Assembly: GCF_029255145.1 (NCBI RefSeq) | Contig: NZ_JAPUVQ010000111.1 | Coordinates: 13,500 to 77,499 of the forward strand | DNA length: 64,000 nt | Direction: 5' to 3' | Source: Accumulibacter sp003538495 | GTDB lineage: Bacteria; Pseudomonadota; Gammaproteobacteria; Burkholderiales; Rhodocyclaceae | Shown: in pieces, positions 44,247 through 52,993 of the stretch | How positions within the stretch are numbered: the first letter of the stretch is position 1 | Layout: the number at the start of each line of letters is the position of its first letter | Position numbers and translations under genes: made by a program | The notes under the pieces: model-generated | What the model was told of the DNA's origin: nothing | Database searches by the model: none | Seen by the model: only the letters and a program-made list of their open reading frames with translations

Positions 44247-46066
44247 TGCAGCCTCTCCGGATTCCGGTCGGGAAGCGAAAACGGTCGATAGACCTGCTCG
44301 CTCTTGAAGAAATCCTTGCCGGGCAAAGTCTCCTTGAAGCTGCTGAAATCACCGTCGATGGACGCGTCCCGGATCACCGTCGGACGGATCAGCACGACCA
44401 GTTCCGACTTCGCCGACGAGTTGGCGCGATTGTTGAAAACTTCGCCGAAGAAGGGGATGTCCCCCAGGCCCGGCAGGCGCCCGGTCCGGTTGTCTAGGCG
44501 GTCTTCCATCAAACCGCCGAGCACCGCGATGTCGCCGCTTTGAACACGCAGCATGGACTCGATCTCGCGCATCCGAATCTGCGGCACGAGGTTCTTGATG
44601 TTGTTTGCGGCAAGGCTCGGATTGGGATCCTGCTTCAGCTCGGCGATACTGGAAATCGACGGGCGAACGTTCAGGGTAACCTCGCCGTTGTCGCTGATCT
44701 GCGGCGTCAGACTCATGAAGAAGCCGATCGAAACCGACTGCGGCGTGGTCGTCGTGGTCACCGTGGCGTTGGTATTGGTGTTGCCGGGGACGACTTCCTG
44801 CTTGACATTGAAGTAGACGAAATCCTCCGAAACCTTGAGCGTCGCCGTCTGGTTGTTGAGCACCGACAGTTTCGGACTGGAGAGCACCTTGACGGTGCCG
44901 AAGGCGCGCAACAGATCGACGGTTGCCAGCAGATTCAGCGGGTTGAGGTCGCGATACTTGATGATGTACGGCGTCACCGCGCTCGGAACGTTGGTGGTCA
45001 GTGCCGGCTTGGTGATGCTGTACTCGCTGCCGCTGGTCAGACGACTCCACTCGATGCCTTGCTGGTAGCCATCGCTCAGCGCGACTTCGATGATCGTCGC
45101 CTCGATCAGCACCTGCCGCCGGGCGCTGCTCATGACCCGATCAAGAAACTCCTGGACTTTTTCGTGCTGTCTGGCGGTGGCCCGGACGTTGATCACGCCG
45201 GCTTCCGGGTTGGCAATCACTGACGCCGCTTCGCGGAAGGTCATCCGCTTCACTACCGTCGCGCCGGTGTTCTGCAAGGTGGCCGGATTCGGACTGCCGG
45301 CCAGCGTCTGCGCCAGTTGGGTCACCCGCGCCGCCGCTCCTGCGGCCTGTCCACCTGGGGCGCCGGTGCCGGTGGTACTCTGCGACGCAGTTTGCTCGGT
45401 CACCGTTTCGGTGGAGCCTTCCGGAAAGATCTTGTCGGTTTCGTACAGCAGTTCCTTGAGGTTCTTCTCGAGCGACTCCCAGAAACGATTCCGGGACCTG
45501 TTATCGATCTGGATGCGCGAGGTATTGCCGGTGCCGATCGCCCCACCACTGCCGGTTGCCAGGGCACTGGTCGAAATCTGCGTATTGGTCGAGATCGTAC
45601 CCGTCACATCGCGGGCAATATTCACGTAGTCGACCTTGTAGTTCTTGAGGTAAGGCGTGTCGGGCATGACCGCGAGGTTGGGCCCCTCGAGTTCGAAGCG
45701 CATATCGACCTGCTTGGCAATGCGGGTGAGTAGTTGCGGCAGGGTCTGGTCGATCGCGTTCAGCGTCACCACGCCGGTGATTCCAGGGTGGATATCCACG
45801 TTCAGCCTGGCGTCGCGGGCGAGGGCAAACAGCAGGTCGTGGACCTGGACATTGTTCACGACGACGCTATAGGTTTCGGTCCGGCCGGTCGCCCTCGGCG
45901 GGGGCAGCCAGACGCTTTGCTGAACCGGTGGCGGGATCGTCCCCTGAGTGCTGACCACACTGTCGAGCTGCAGATGTCCGGCCGCCGGCCCGCTGGCCAG
46001 CGTCGTCGGGGCACAGGCGCCAACAAGCAGCGCAAGAAAGGTGACACCGAGAATTTGCAGGGACAC
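44243..46066 (-). CDS. mshL: Outer-membrane secretin, MshL-like
   Basis: The 607-residue lipoprotein has lipobox LLVGAC (Cys18), an STN-like N-domain (VNNVQVHDLLFALARDARLNVDIHPG), an N-domain with VINVRATARQHEKVQEFLDRV and the C-terminal secretin core with SVSIGFFMSLTPQ and VQSGDIAVLGGLMEDR...PGLGDIPFFGEVF. It forms the gated pore for the pilus. GTG 46066 follows GGAG. A sigma-70-like promoter lies upstream at 46099-46126, so the operon from here to 35204 may have its own start. Confidence 0.93.
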   Translation of the reverse strand: MSLQILGVTFLALLVGACAPTTLASGPAAGHLQLDSVVSTQGTIPPPVQQSVWLPPPRATGRTETYSVVVNNVQVHDLLFALARDARLNVDIHPGITGVVTLNAIDQTLPQLLTRIAKQVDMRFELEGPNLAVMPDTPYLKNYKVDYVNIARDVTGTISTNTQISTSALATGSGGAIGTGNTSRIQIDNRSRNRFWESLEKNLKELLYETDKIFPEGSTETVTEQTASQSTTGTGAPGGQAAGAAARVTQLAQTLAGSPNPATLQNTGATVVKRMTFREAASVIANPEAGVINVRATARQHEKVQEFLDRVMSSARRQVLIEATIIEVALSDGYQQGIEWSRLTSGSEYSITKPALTTNVPSAVTPYIIKYRDLNPLNLLATVDLLRAFGTVKVLSSPKLSVLNNQTATLKVSEDFVYFNVKQEVVPGNTNTNATVTTTTTPQSVSIGFFMSLTPQISDNGEVTLNVRPSISSIAELKQDPNPSLAANNIKNLVPQIRMREIESMLRVQSGDIAVLGGLMEDRLDNRTGRLPGLGDIPFFGEVFNNRANSSAKSELVVLIRPTVIRDASIDGDFSSFKETLPGKDFFKSEQVYRPFSLPDRNPERLQ

Positions 46067-46098
46067 GCTGAAGCTTGCTCCAGTTAAAGTTCAAGTTC

Positions 46099-46126
46099 AT
46101 CATACCACGCCAAGACTTCGAGACAA
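46099..46126 (-). promoter_or_regulatory. Predicted sigma-70 promoter of the mshL operon
   Basis: On the minus strand TTGTCT (46126-46121), 16 bases, then TATGAT (46104-46099). It lies in the 116-bp gap after the MshM-like gene. Confidence 0.45.
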
Positions 46127-46182
46127 GTGCATGATTTTTATTGTGTTCGGACCTTGCTCCGGGGCCGCGTCCGGCCCCTCTC

Positions 46183-47577
46183 TCAGCGCAATCGACTGAC
46201 GGACCGGACGTAGGGCTTGCTCGACGGAGTGACCTCGCCAAGCGTGGCCAGCGCCGCATTCGCCTGCTCGCGCGACTGATAATCGCCGTAGATGACGCCC
46301 AGCCGGTCCCGTCCGCTCAGGCTCGAACGATAGACGCGAACTTGCCGCAGATCGAGTGCGGCCGAGTTACGGGCAATGAAATCAACCACTTCCTTTTCGC
46401 TGCTGGCATCGACATTGAGCAACTGAATGAAGTAATGGGAATCCGGCGCGGTTTCCAGCCAGCGCCTGGTGGCGTCAATCCGCTCGGCCAGGGTCAATGG
46501 CCTGGCGGCGTCGGGCCCGACTGCTGCCGACGGCAACTCGGGAACCGTGCCAGGCGACTGCGCCGCAGGCCGGCTGCCGGCTGCCGGTTGCACTGCCCGC
46601 TGGTCGACCGTCGCCGGCGCGCCAACGACCACCGCCGGCGGAGCGATTGACGCCGTCAGCGAGCTACTGGTGGCGTTGCGACTGCCAGCGAAATAGGCCA
46701 GAGCACTGAACAAGCCGACCACCGCCGCCCCGCCAGCCCACGCCCACCAGACGCCGCGAGCGCGGTTGATCGGACGGAACCCGGCGTCGCGGATCGCCGC
46801 CCGAACCTGCCGGCGATCGATCTGGTGCACGCCGTCCGAGAAAGCAACCAGCAGCGCCTTGTCGGCAAGAATGTTGATTCGCCGACTCAGCCCCTCGGAC
46901 GCCCTGCTGATCAACTGGATCGCCCGCCTGGTGAAAAGATCGGGGCCGCGGTAGCCAGCAGCTCGCAACCGGAACATCAGATACACCGAAACGTCGCTGG
47001 CGCGCAGTGGTTCGAGCCTGAAGCTGTGCGTAATGCGGTCGTTGAGCTGGCGCATTGCCGTTTGAGCCAGGCGCTCGTCGAGTTCCGGCTGCCCGAAAAG
47101 GACGATCTGGAGCAGCTTGTGCTGGTTCGACTCGAGGTTCGAGAGCAGCCGGATCTCCTCGAGAGCGTCTGGCGGCATGGCGTGCGCCTCGTCGATCAGG
47201 GCGACGACCTGCCGACCTGCGGCGTAGATTTCCAGGAGGCGCGCCTGCAGGGCGCGCAGCAGCAGCTGACTGCGCCCTTCTGGAAGCGGTATCCGGAGTT
47301 CCTCGGCGACGGCGAACAGAATCTCGTCGCGCGAGAGCATCGGATTGGCCAGGTAGACCGTTTCGACGTTGTCCGGCAGCTTCTCGAGGAGCATCCGGCA
47401 GAGCATCGTCTTGCCGCTGCCGACCTCACCGCTGACCTTGACGATTCCCTCGTCGTGAGTAATCGCATAGATCAGCGCCTCGAGCGTCGCCCCCCGGTTG
47501 CCGCCGGCGAAGAAGAACTCGGTATGGGGCGTGATCCGGAAAGGTGGCTGACGCAGCCCGAAATGATCGAGGTACAT
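46183..47577 (-). CDS. mshM: ExeA/MshM-like AAA ATPase with C-terminal SPOR domain
   Basis: The 464-residue product has an AAA domain starting MYLDHFGLRQPPFRITP, Walker A GEVGSGKT near residue 47, Walker B VVALIDEAH, and sensor FGQPELDERL. A single membrane segment (WWAWAGGAAVVGLFSALAYFAG) lies near 285. A Pro/Ala-rich linker then leads to an 80-residue SPOR-like domain (HYFIQLLNVDASSEKEV...VIYGDYQSREQANAALATL), which would bind denuded peptidoglycan. Vibrio MshM lacks such a tail. It may open the wall for the secretin, as ExeA does. The ATG overlaps the regulator stop (TGATG). Confidence 0.85.
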   Translation of the reverse strand: MYLDHFGLRQPPFRITPHTEFFFAGGNRGATLEALIYAITHDEGIVKVSGEVGSGKTMLCRMLLEKLPDNVETVYLANPMLSRDEILFAVAEELRIPLPEGRSQLLLRALQARLLEIYAAGRQVVALIDEAHAMPPDALEEIRLLSNLESNQHKLLQIVLFGQPELDERLAQTAMRQLNDRITHSFRLEPLRASDVSVYLMFRLRAAGYRGPDLFTRRAIQLISRASEGLSRRINILADKALLVAFSDGVHQIDRRQVRAAIRDAGFRPINRARGVWWAWAGGAAVVGLFSALAYFAGSRNATSSSLTASIAPPAVVVGAPATVDQRAVQPAAGSRPAAQSPGTVPELPSAAVGPDAARPLTLAERIDATRRWLETAPDSHYFIQLLNVDASSEKEVVDFIARNSAALDLRQVRVYRSSLSGRDRLGVIYGDYQSREQANAALATLGEVTPSSKPYVRSVSRLR

Positions 47578-49040
47578 CAGGGCTGCCGCGCCGCGGCTTC
47601 CATGCGGTTGTAGAGCGTTGTCCGGTGGATGCCAAGCAGCCGCGCCGCCTGACTGACATTGCCATGCGCCAGCTTCAGCGCGGCCTCGATATAGCCACGC
47701 TCGGTCGCATCCAGCAGGCCATCCAGACTGAAGGGCTCGCGTTGCCTCAAGCGCTGCATCGCGGCGCCGATGATCGCGTCGCCGGCCCCCTCGTCGACCG
47801 CCATGCCCATCCTCGCGGCGGCCATCAGCGGCTCGTCCGGCAGATCCAGCTCGGCCTCCAGTGCGACCGCATCGACCGTCTGCCCCGCGTGCCTGGTGGC
47901 CAGACGAATGACAATGTTGCGCAACTCGCGCACGTTGCCGGGAAAGGGATAGTCGAGCCACAGACTCCTGGCGTCGGCCGCCAGGCCGAATGGCAGCTGC
48001 TGCGCTTGCGCCGCGTAGAGATGACGAAAGTGGTCGAGCAGAAGCAGCTTGTCGTCGCCCATTTCGCGCAATGGCGGCGCGACGATCGAACAGACCGACA
48101 GGCGGTGGTAGAGATCAGCCCGGAAGTTGCCGGACCTGACTTCCTTGCGCAGATCACGGTTGGTGGCGGCGATGATCCGCGCCCGGCTGACGCGCTGCTG
48201 GGTTTCGCCGACCCGCTGGTACTCGCCATTTTCCAGCACTCGCAGCAGCTTCGCCTGCAGTTCGAGCGCCAGCTCGCCGATCTCGTCAAGGAACAAGCTA
48301 CCGTCGGCGGCGTCCTCGAAGTAGCCCGCCTTGGTCGTGATGGCGCCGGTAAACGCCCCCCTGGCGTAGCCGAACAGCGTCGCCTCGACAAGGTTTGGCG
48401 AGATGGCGGCACAATTGAGCGCCAGGAATGGCTTGTCACGGCGACGGGTATCGTAATGCAGACAGGCGGAAGCGATAATCTCCTTGCCGCTGCCCGACTC
48501 GCCCTCGATCAGCACTGCGAAAGGCAGGTCGGCGTACTGTCGAAGCTGCATCCGCAATTTCTGGATCGCCGGGCTGTTGCCGATCAGCGATGACAAGCCG
48601 TCGCCGGCGTGCCGTTTCTCATCAAGGGCGCGAAACGCCTGCGCGCGCTCGAGCGCCAGCTGCAAGTCGCCTGGATTACAGGGCTTGGCGACAAAATCGG
48701 CGGCGCCGAGCGTACGCGCATGTCGCGCATTGCCGTCCTCGCTCTGCCCCGAGAGGACGACTATCCGGATCTCCGGGGCAATCTTGAGCAGGTCCGAGAT
48801 CAGCGCGAAACCCTCATCGGGACGATGCGGCAGCGGCGGCAAGCCAAGGTCGACCAGCGCCAGCTCGGGCAGCCGGCGCAACTGCCGCAGCAGCTGCATG
48901 CAATGCGGGCGCGAGTGGCTGGTGAGAACCTCGAAGAGCGGGCTCAGCGAAAGGCTCAAGGTGTCGCAGATCAGCGCATCGTCGTCGACGATCAGCAGCA
49001 GGGGCTTTTCAGGCGGGGGGATTTCCATCATGGGGAGCAT
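47577..49040 (-). CDS. NtrC-family sigma-54-dependent response regulator
   Basis: The 487-residue product has a receiver domain (DD at 19-20, phospho-acceptor Asp64 in ALVDLGLP, Lys in FVAKPCNPGD), an AAA+ domain with Walker A EGESGSGKE, the sigma-54 contact loop GAFTGA and DGSLFLDEIGEL, and a Fis-type HTH at the end (NVSQAARLLGIHRTTLYNRM). It resembles PEP-CTERM-type PrsR and PilR. It should activate sigma-54 promoters after phosphorylation, and the only good one seen here precedes the pilin gene at 31844. TTGGCG-N17-TAATAG upstream may be its promoter. Confidence 0.92.
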   Translation of the reverse strand: MLPMMEIPPPEKPLLLIVDDDALICDTLSLSLSPLFEVLTSHSRPHCMQLLRQLRRLPELALVDLGLPPLPHRPDEGFALISDLLKIAPEIRIVVLSGQSEDGNARHARTLGAADFVAKPCNPGDLQLALERAQAFRALDEKRHAGDGLSSLIGNSPAIQKLRMQLRQYADLPFAVLIEGESGSGKEIIASACLHYDTRRRDKPFLALNCAAISPNLVEATLFGYARGAFTGAITTKAGYFEDAADGSLFLDEIGELALELQAKLLRVLENGEYQRVGETQQRVSRARIIAATNRDLRKEVRSGNFRADLYHRLSVCSIVAPPLREMGDDKLLLLDHFRHLYAAQAQQLPFGLAADARSLWLDYPFPGNVRELRNIVIRLATRHAGQTVDAVALEAELDLPDEPLMAAARMGMAVDEGAGDAIIGAAMQRLRQREPFSLDGLLDATERGYIEAALKLAHGNVSQAARLLGIHRTTLYNRMEAAARQP

Positions 49041-49138
49041 GAAACTTCGCGCTGTCCTTACCGGGTGGCGTAACTCTCTATTATTTCACAATTATATTAG
49101 CGCCAAGCATTTCACGCCGGGAGTGCGGCCCAGTCCGG

Positions 49139-49144
49139 TATAAT
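49139..49144 (+). promoter_or_regulatory. Probable -10 element of the mla operon
   Basis: A perfect TATAAT lies 27 bp before the mlaF start. No convincing -35 element was seen at the usual distance. Confidence 0.4.
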
Positions 49145-49170
49145 CACGCTTTTTTGCTTGGGATGTTGTA

Positions 49171-49989
49171 GTGTCTGCCGATAATCTTGTCGAGATCAAG
49201 GATCTTGATTTTGCCTACGACGATCGACCGATCCTCAAGGGCATCAGCATGGACATTCCCCGCGGCAAAGTCGTCGCCATCATGGGCGGCTCGGGTTGTG
49301 GCAAGACCACGCTGCTGCGACTGATCGGTGGCCAGCTCAAACCGAGTCGCGGCGAGGTGCTGGTCGACGGCCTGGCGGTGCCGCGCCTGCGTAATGACGA
49401 GCTCTATGCGCTGCGCCGAAGGATGGGCATGCTGTTCCAGTTCGGCGCCTTGTTCACCGATATATCGGTGTTTGACAATGTCGCCTACCAGATGCGCGAG
49501 CACACCAGGCTGCCGGAAGAATTGATTCGCGACATGGTGCTGATGAAGCTCAATGCTGTTGGTCTGCGTGGGGCGTACCAGCTGATGCCCGCCGAACTTT
49601 CGGGCGGCATGGCCAGACGGGTAGCACTGGCCCGGGCCATCTCACTGGACCCGATGCTGATCATGTATGATGAGCCTTTCGCCGGTCTCGACCCGATCTC
49701 GCTGGGGGTGATCGGACAATTGATCCGCAAACTGAATGACGCGCTCGGCGCGACGTCGATCATGGTTACCCACGACATTCAGGAATCCTTGCAGATCGTC
49801 GATTACATCTATTTCATGTCGGACGGCAAGGTCGTAGCCCTTGGCACGCCCGACGAGATCCGGGCCTCGAAGCATCCTTTTGTCCACCAGTTTGTCTTCG
49901 CCGAGGCGGACGGACCGGTTCCCTTCCACTATCCTGCAGAGCCGCTGGCCCAGGAACTGCTTGGGAAAGACGCGCATGAGCAATCCTAG
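49171..49989 (+). CDS. mlaF: Phospholipid transport ATP-binding protein MlaF
   Basis: The 272-residue ABC ATPase has Walker A GGSGCGKTT, Q-loop FQFGALFTDISVFDNVA, signature LSGGMARRVALARA, Walker B LIMYDEPFAGLDPIS and switch His in VTHDIQE. FQFGALFTDISV is typical of MlaF. It drives phospholipid movement between outer and inner membranes with MlaE, MlaD and MlaB. The start is GTG. It overlaps mlaE by 14 bp. Confidence 0.95.
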   Translation: MSADNLVEIKDLDFAYDDRPILKGISMDIPRGKVVAIMGGSGCGKTTLLRLIGGQLKPSRGEVLVDGLAVPRLRNDELYALRRRMGMLFQFGALFTDISVFDNVAYQMREHTRLPEELIRDMVLMKLNAVGLRGAYQLMPAELSGGMARRVALARAISLDPMLIMYDEPFAGLDPISLGVIGQLIRKLNDALGATSIMVTHDIQESLQIVDYIYFMSDGKVVALGTPDEIRASKHPFVHQFVFAEADGPVPFHYPAEPLAQELLGKDAHEQS

Positions 49990-50791
49990 AGAGGATCGTC
50001 GCAGTTCGGCGGTGGTGGCCGTCGCCAGCCTGGGACACCGGGTCAACGACGCGCTGCAGCGGCTGGGATTCGCCGCGCGTTTCTTCGTCATGCTCCTGAT
50101 GTGGTCGGGACAGTCGTTCCGGCGGCTGCACCTGACGATTCGGGAACTCTATTTTTCGGGTTTTCAGTCCTTGCTGATCATCATGGTTTCCGGGCTGTTC
50201 ATCGGCATGGTGCTCGGCATGCAGGGTTACGAAACCCTGCAGCGCTACGGCTCCGCCGAGGCGCTCGGCGTCCTGGTCGCGCTGTCGCTGGTCAGGGAAC
50301 TTGGTCCGGTGGTCGCTGCCCTACTCTTCGCTTCGCGCGCCGGCTCGTCGATCACCGCCGAAATCGGGCTGATGAAGGCCACCGAACAACTCACCGCGAT
50401 GGACATGATGGCGGTCAACCCGATCGCGCGGGTAGTGGCGCCGCGCTTCTGGGGCGGCGTGATCTCGATGCCCTTGCTGGCAGCGCTGTTTTCGGTAGCG
50501 GGCGTCTTTGGCGGCTACCTGATCGGAGTGGTCTTCATTGGCGTCGACGAAGGCGCTTTCTGGTCGCAGATGCAGGCATCGGTCGACTTCCGCTATGACA
50601 TCTGGAGCGGCATCGTCAAGAGCTTCGTATTCGGCGTCGCCGTTTCGCTGATTGCCGTTTTCGAGGGCTACGATGCGGTCCCCACCGCGGAAGGCGTTTC
50701 GAGCTCGATCAAGAGCACCGTCGTCCAGTCGGCGCTGGCGATCCTGGCGCTTGACTTTGTATTAACCTCGTTCATGTTCCGGGAGGCTTGA
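49976..50791 (+). CDS. mlaE: Phospholipid transport permease MlaE
   Basis: The 271-residue membrane protein has the MlaE pattern: FSGFQSLLIIMVSGLFIGMVLGMQGY, LSLVRELGPVVAALLFASRAGSSI and TEQLTAMDMMAVNPIARVVAPRFWGG. ATG 49976 lies inside the end of mlaF. It overlaps mlaD by four bases. Confidence 0.95.
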   Translation: MSNPREDRRSSAVVAVASLGHRVNDALQRLGFAARFFVMLLMWSGQSFRRLHLTIRELYFSGFQSLLIIMVSGLFIGMVLGMQGYETLQRYGSAEALGVLVALSLVRELGPVVAALLFASRAGSSITAEIGLMKATEQLTAMDMMAVNPIARVVAPRFWGGVISMPLLAALFSVAGVFGGYLIGVVFIGVDEGAFWSQMQASVDFRYDIWSGIVKSFVFGVAVSLIAVFEGYDAVPTAEGVSSSIKSTVVQSALAILALDFVLTSFMFREA

Positions 50792-51258
50792 TGAGTCGCA
50801 AGTTGCTCGACCTGTGGGTCGGAATTTTTGTTGCCCTGGGGCTGGCTGGAATACTGTTCCTGGCGCTGAAGGTTGGCAACCTGTCAGCCGGCAACTTCGC
50901 CGAAACGTACCAGCTCAGCGCCAAGTTTGCTAACATCGGCGGCCTGAAAGTCAGGGCGCCGGTGAAGAGCGCCGGCGTGGTCGTTGGACGCGTGGTCGAT
51001 ATCCATTTCGACCCCAAGGAGTATGAAGCGGTGGTGACCTTCAGCATTGACCAGCGTTACCGGTTCCCGAAAGATACCTTCGCACTGATTCTTACTGCCG
51101 GTTTGCTGGGTGAGCAGTACGTCGGGCTTGATCCGGGCGGCGACGAAAAGATGCTGAGCGCCAATGACGTAATCGCCAAGACGCAGTCAGCGGTGGTACT
51201 GGAAAGCCTGATCAGTCAGTTCATGTTCAACAAGGCCTCCGAAGGTCAGAGCGAATAA
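50788..51258 (+). CDS. mlaD: Outer-membrane lipid asymmetry protein MlaD
   Basis: The 156-residue product has one N-terminal membrane anchor (LWVGIFVALGLAGILFLAL) and a single MCE domain (YQLSAKFANIGGLKVRAPVKSAGVVVGRV) with GLLGEQYVGLDPGGDE. It forms the hexameric periplasmic ring that takes phospholipid from MlaC. Confidence 0.94.
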   Translation: MMSRKLLDLWVGIFVALGLAGILFLALKVGNLSAGNFAETYQLSAKFANIGGLKVRAPVKSAGVVVGRVVDIHFDPKEYEAVVTFSIDQRYRFPKDTFALILTAGLLGEQYVGLDPGGDEKMLSANDVIAKTQSAVVLESLISQFMFNKASEGQSE

Positions 51259-51276
51259 GCGAAGGGAAGGAAATCA

Positions 51277-51993
51277 GTGAAACCAAACCTCTCAAGGCAG
51301 CTGTCGTGCTCGGTCTGTACCGCCGCGATACTCGCCGCCAGCGGCTGCGCGACGACCGAGAACAATCCGCAGGATCCCTTCGAGGGCTTCAACCGTGCCA
51401 TGTTTGCCGTCAACGAAGGCCTCGACAAGGTTGCTGTCAAGCCGGTGGCGCAGGGCTACGACGCAGTTACTCCCCTGCCGGTCAAAGTCGCTGTCGGCAA
51501 TTTCTTCGGCAACATCTGGGATACCTGGACGGCACTTAACAACCTGCTGCAGGGCAAGGGCGGCGACGCCCTCTCGGACGTCGGACGGGTGTTGATCAAC
51601 AGCACCGTTGGCATCGGCGGCGTCTTTGACGTGGCCGGCGAAATGGGGCTGACCAAACATTCCGAGGAGTTCGGACAAACGCTCGGGAAATGGGGAGTCG
51701 GCGATGGCCCCTACTTCTACTGGCCGCTGATCGGACCGCGGACGACCCGCGACACCTTTGGCTGGATGGTGGACACCTATTACGATCCGGTCTGGCGCGT
51801 GGACAACATCCCGCTACGCAACAGCCTGGTCGCGGTCCGCTACGTCGACCTGCGAGCCAGCGTCCTGCCAGCCGACAAGGTGATCGAAGAGGCTGCTTTC
51901 GACAAGTACACCTACATCAGGGACGCCTACCTGCAGCACCGCCGGAACGAGATTTTCGACGGCGATCCGCCGCGCATTCCCGTCGACTACTAG
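51277..51993 (+). CDS. mlaA: Phospholipid-binding lipoprotein MlaA (VacJ)
   Basis: The 238-residue lipoprotein has lipobox AASGC (Cys24) and the MlaA core DPFEGFNRAMFAVNEGLDK, NNLLQGKGGDALSDVGRVLINSTVG and GPYFYWPLIGPRTTRDTFG. It sits in the outer membrane and removes misplaced surface phospholipids. GTG start, preceded by AAGGAA. In many betaproteobacteria it lies inside the mla operon, as here. Confidence 0.94.
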   Translation: MKPNLSRQLSCSVCTAAILAASGCATTENNPQDPFEGFNRAMFAVNEGLDKVAVKPVAQGYDAVTPLPVKVAVGNFFGNIWDTWTALNNLLQGKGGDALSDVGRVLINSTVGIGGVFDVAGEMGLTKHSEEFGQTLGKWGVGDGPYFYWPLIGPRTTRDTFGWMVDTYYDPVWRVDNIPLRNSLVAVRYVDLRASVLPADKVIEEAAFDKYTYIRDAYLQHRRNEIFDGDPPRIPVDY

Positions 51994-52059
51994 GCATGCG
52001 CCGACGCTGGCACCGCCGCTGCCGCGTCAACCAGATACCCATAATTTCACGGAAGAAAA

Positions 52060-52671
52060 ATGCTGATGAAATCGTTATTGTCGTTGTTGTTCGGTCTGTT
52101 GTTGCTGTGCGGCTCCGCCGTTGCCGAAGAGCGTTCAGCCGATGCCCTGGTCCGCCAGGTCACCGACGACGTGCTGACCATTGTCCGCCAGGACAAGGAC
52201 ATCCAGAGCGGCGACACCAGGAAGGCAATCGCACTGGTCGACACCAAGGTGCTGCCGTATTTCGACTTCCAGCGGATGACCGCGCTGGCCGTCGGCCGCA
52301 ACTGGGGCAAGGCGACTCCCGAGCAGAAGAAACGCCTGACGGAAGAGTTCAAGAAGCTGCTGGTACGCACCTATTCGAATGCGCTGACCTCGTACAAGGA
52401 CCAGACCATCTCGTACAAACCAAGCAAGATGGAGCCCGGCGACACCGATGTGGTGGTCAAGACCGAAGTCGTGCAGCCCGGCAGCAAACCGGTTCAGCTT
52501 AATTACGCGCTCGAAAAGCACGCTGACGGATGGAAAGTGTACGACGTGATCGTCGCTGGCGTCAGCCTGGTGACCAATTATCGGAGCTCTTTTTCCCAGG
52601 AGGTCCGCGACAAGGGAATCGATGGTCTGATCCAGATGCTCGGCGACCGCAACAAACAGCTCGAGAAATGA
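52060..52671 (+). CDS. mlaC: Periplasmic phospholipid carrier MlaC
   Basis: The 203-residue product has a signal peptide (LLFGLLLLCGSAVAEE) and the Tol-Tol-Ttg2D pattern: LVDTKVLPYFDFQRMTALAVGRNW, YSNALTSYKDQTISY and WKVYDVIVAGVSLVTNYR. It shuttles phospholipid between MlaA and MlaFEDB. An alternative ATG lies two codons downstream. It overlaps mlaB by ATGA. Confidence 0.94.
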   Translation: MLMKSLLSLLFGLLLLCGSAVAEERSADALVRQVTDDVLTIVRQDKDIQSGDTRKAIALVDTKVLPYFDFQRMTALAVGRNWGKATPEQKKRLTEEFKKLLVRTYSNALTSYKDQTISYKPSKMEPGDTDVVVKTEVVQPGSKPVQLNYALEKHADGWKVYDVIVAGVSLVTNYRSSFSQEVRDKGIDGLIQMLGDRNKQLEK

Positions 52672-52958
52672 TCGAGCAAACCGGGGACGGATTGCGCGTC
52701 ACTGCGCCAATGATCATCGCCAACGCCCATACCCTGCTCGACGCGGGGCGCCGCGTCCTGCGTTCCGCCGCACAAGCCCAGGCGGTGGTCGATCTGACGG
52801 GCGTCAGCGAGGTTGACTCGTCGGCTCTGAGCGTTGTTTTTGCCTGGCAGCGCGACGCCCTGGAGCGCGGTGCCAGCCTGCGCATAAGCCACCCCCCGGC
52901 CAGCATGATCAGCCTGGCCGCGCTGTACGGCGTATCCGAGCTGCTGCCGCTCGCCTGA
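52668..52958 (+). CDS. mlaB: STAS-domain protein MlaB
   Basis: The 96-residue STAS protein has VVDLTGVSEVDSSALSVVFAW, with the conserved Ser pair after the Asp, and ends ALYGVSELLPLA. It stabilises MlaF in the complex. A longer upstream frame is rejected, since ATG 52668 overlaps the mlaC stop in ATGA. Confidence 0.9.
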   Translation: MIEQTGDGLRVTAPMIIANAHTLLDAGRRVLRSAAQAQAVVDLTGVSEVDSSALSVVFAWQRDALERGASLRISHPPASMISLAALYGVSELLPLA

Positions 52959-52993
52959 TCTGACGGAGCGGCATCATCGCCGGGATTGATGCC

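Noticed and set aside
46161..46178. GGGGCC/GGCCCC hairpin after the MshM-like gene as a terminator
   Set aside because: No T-run follows on the minus strand, so termination cannot be claimed; it may be a weak barrier.
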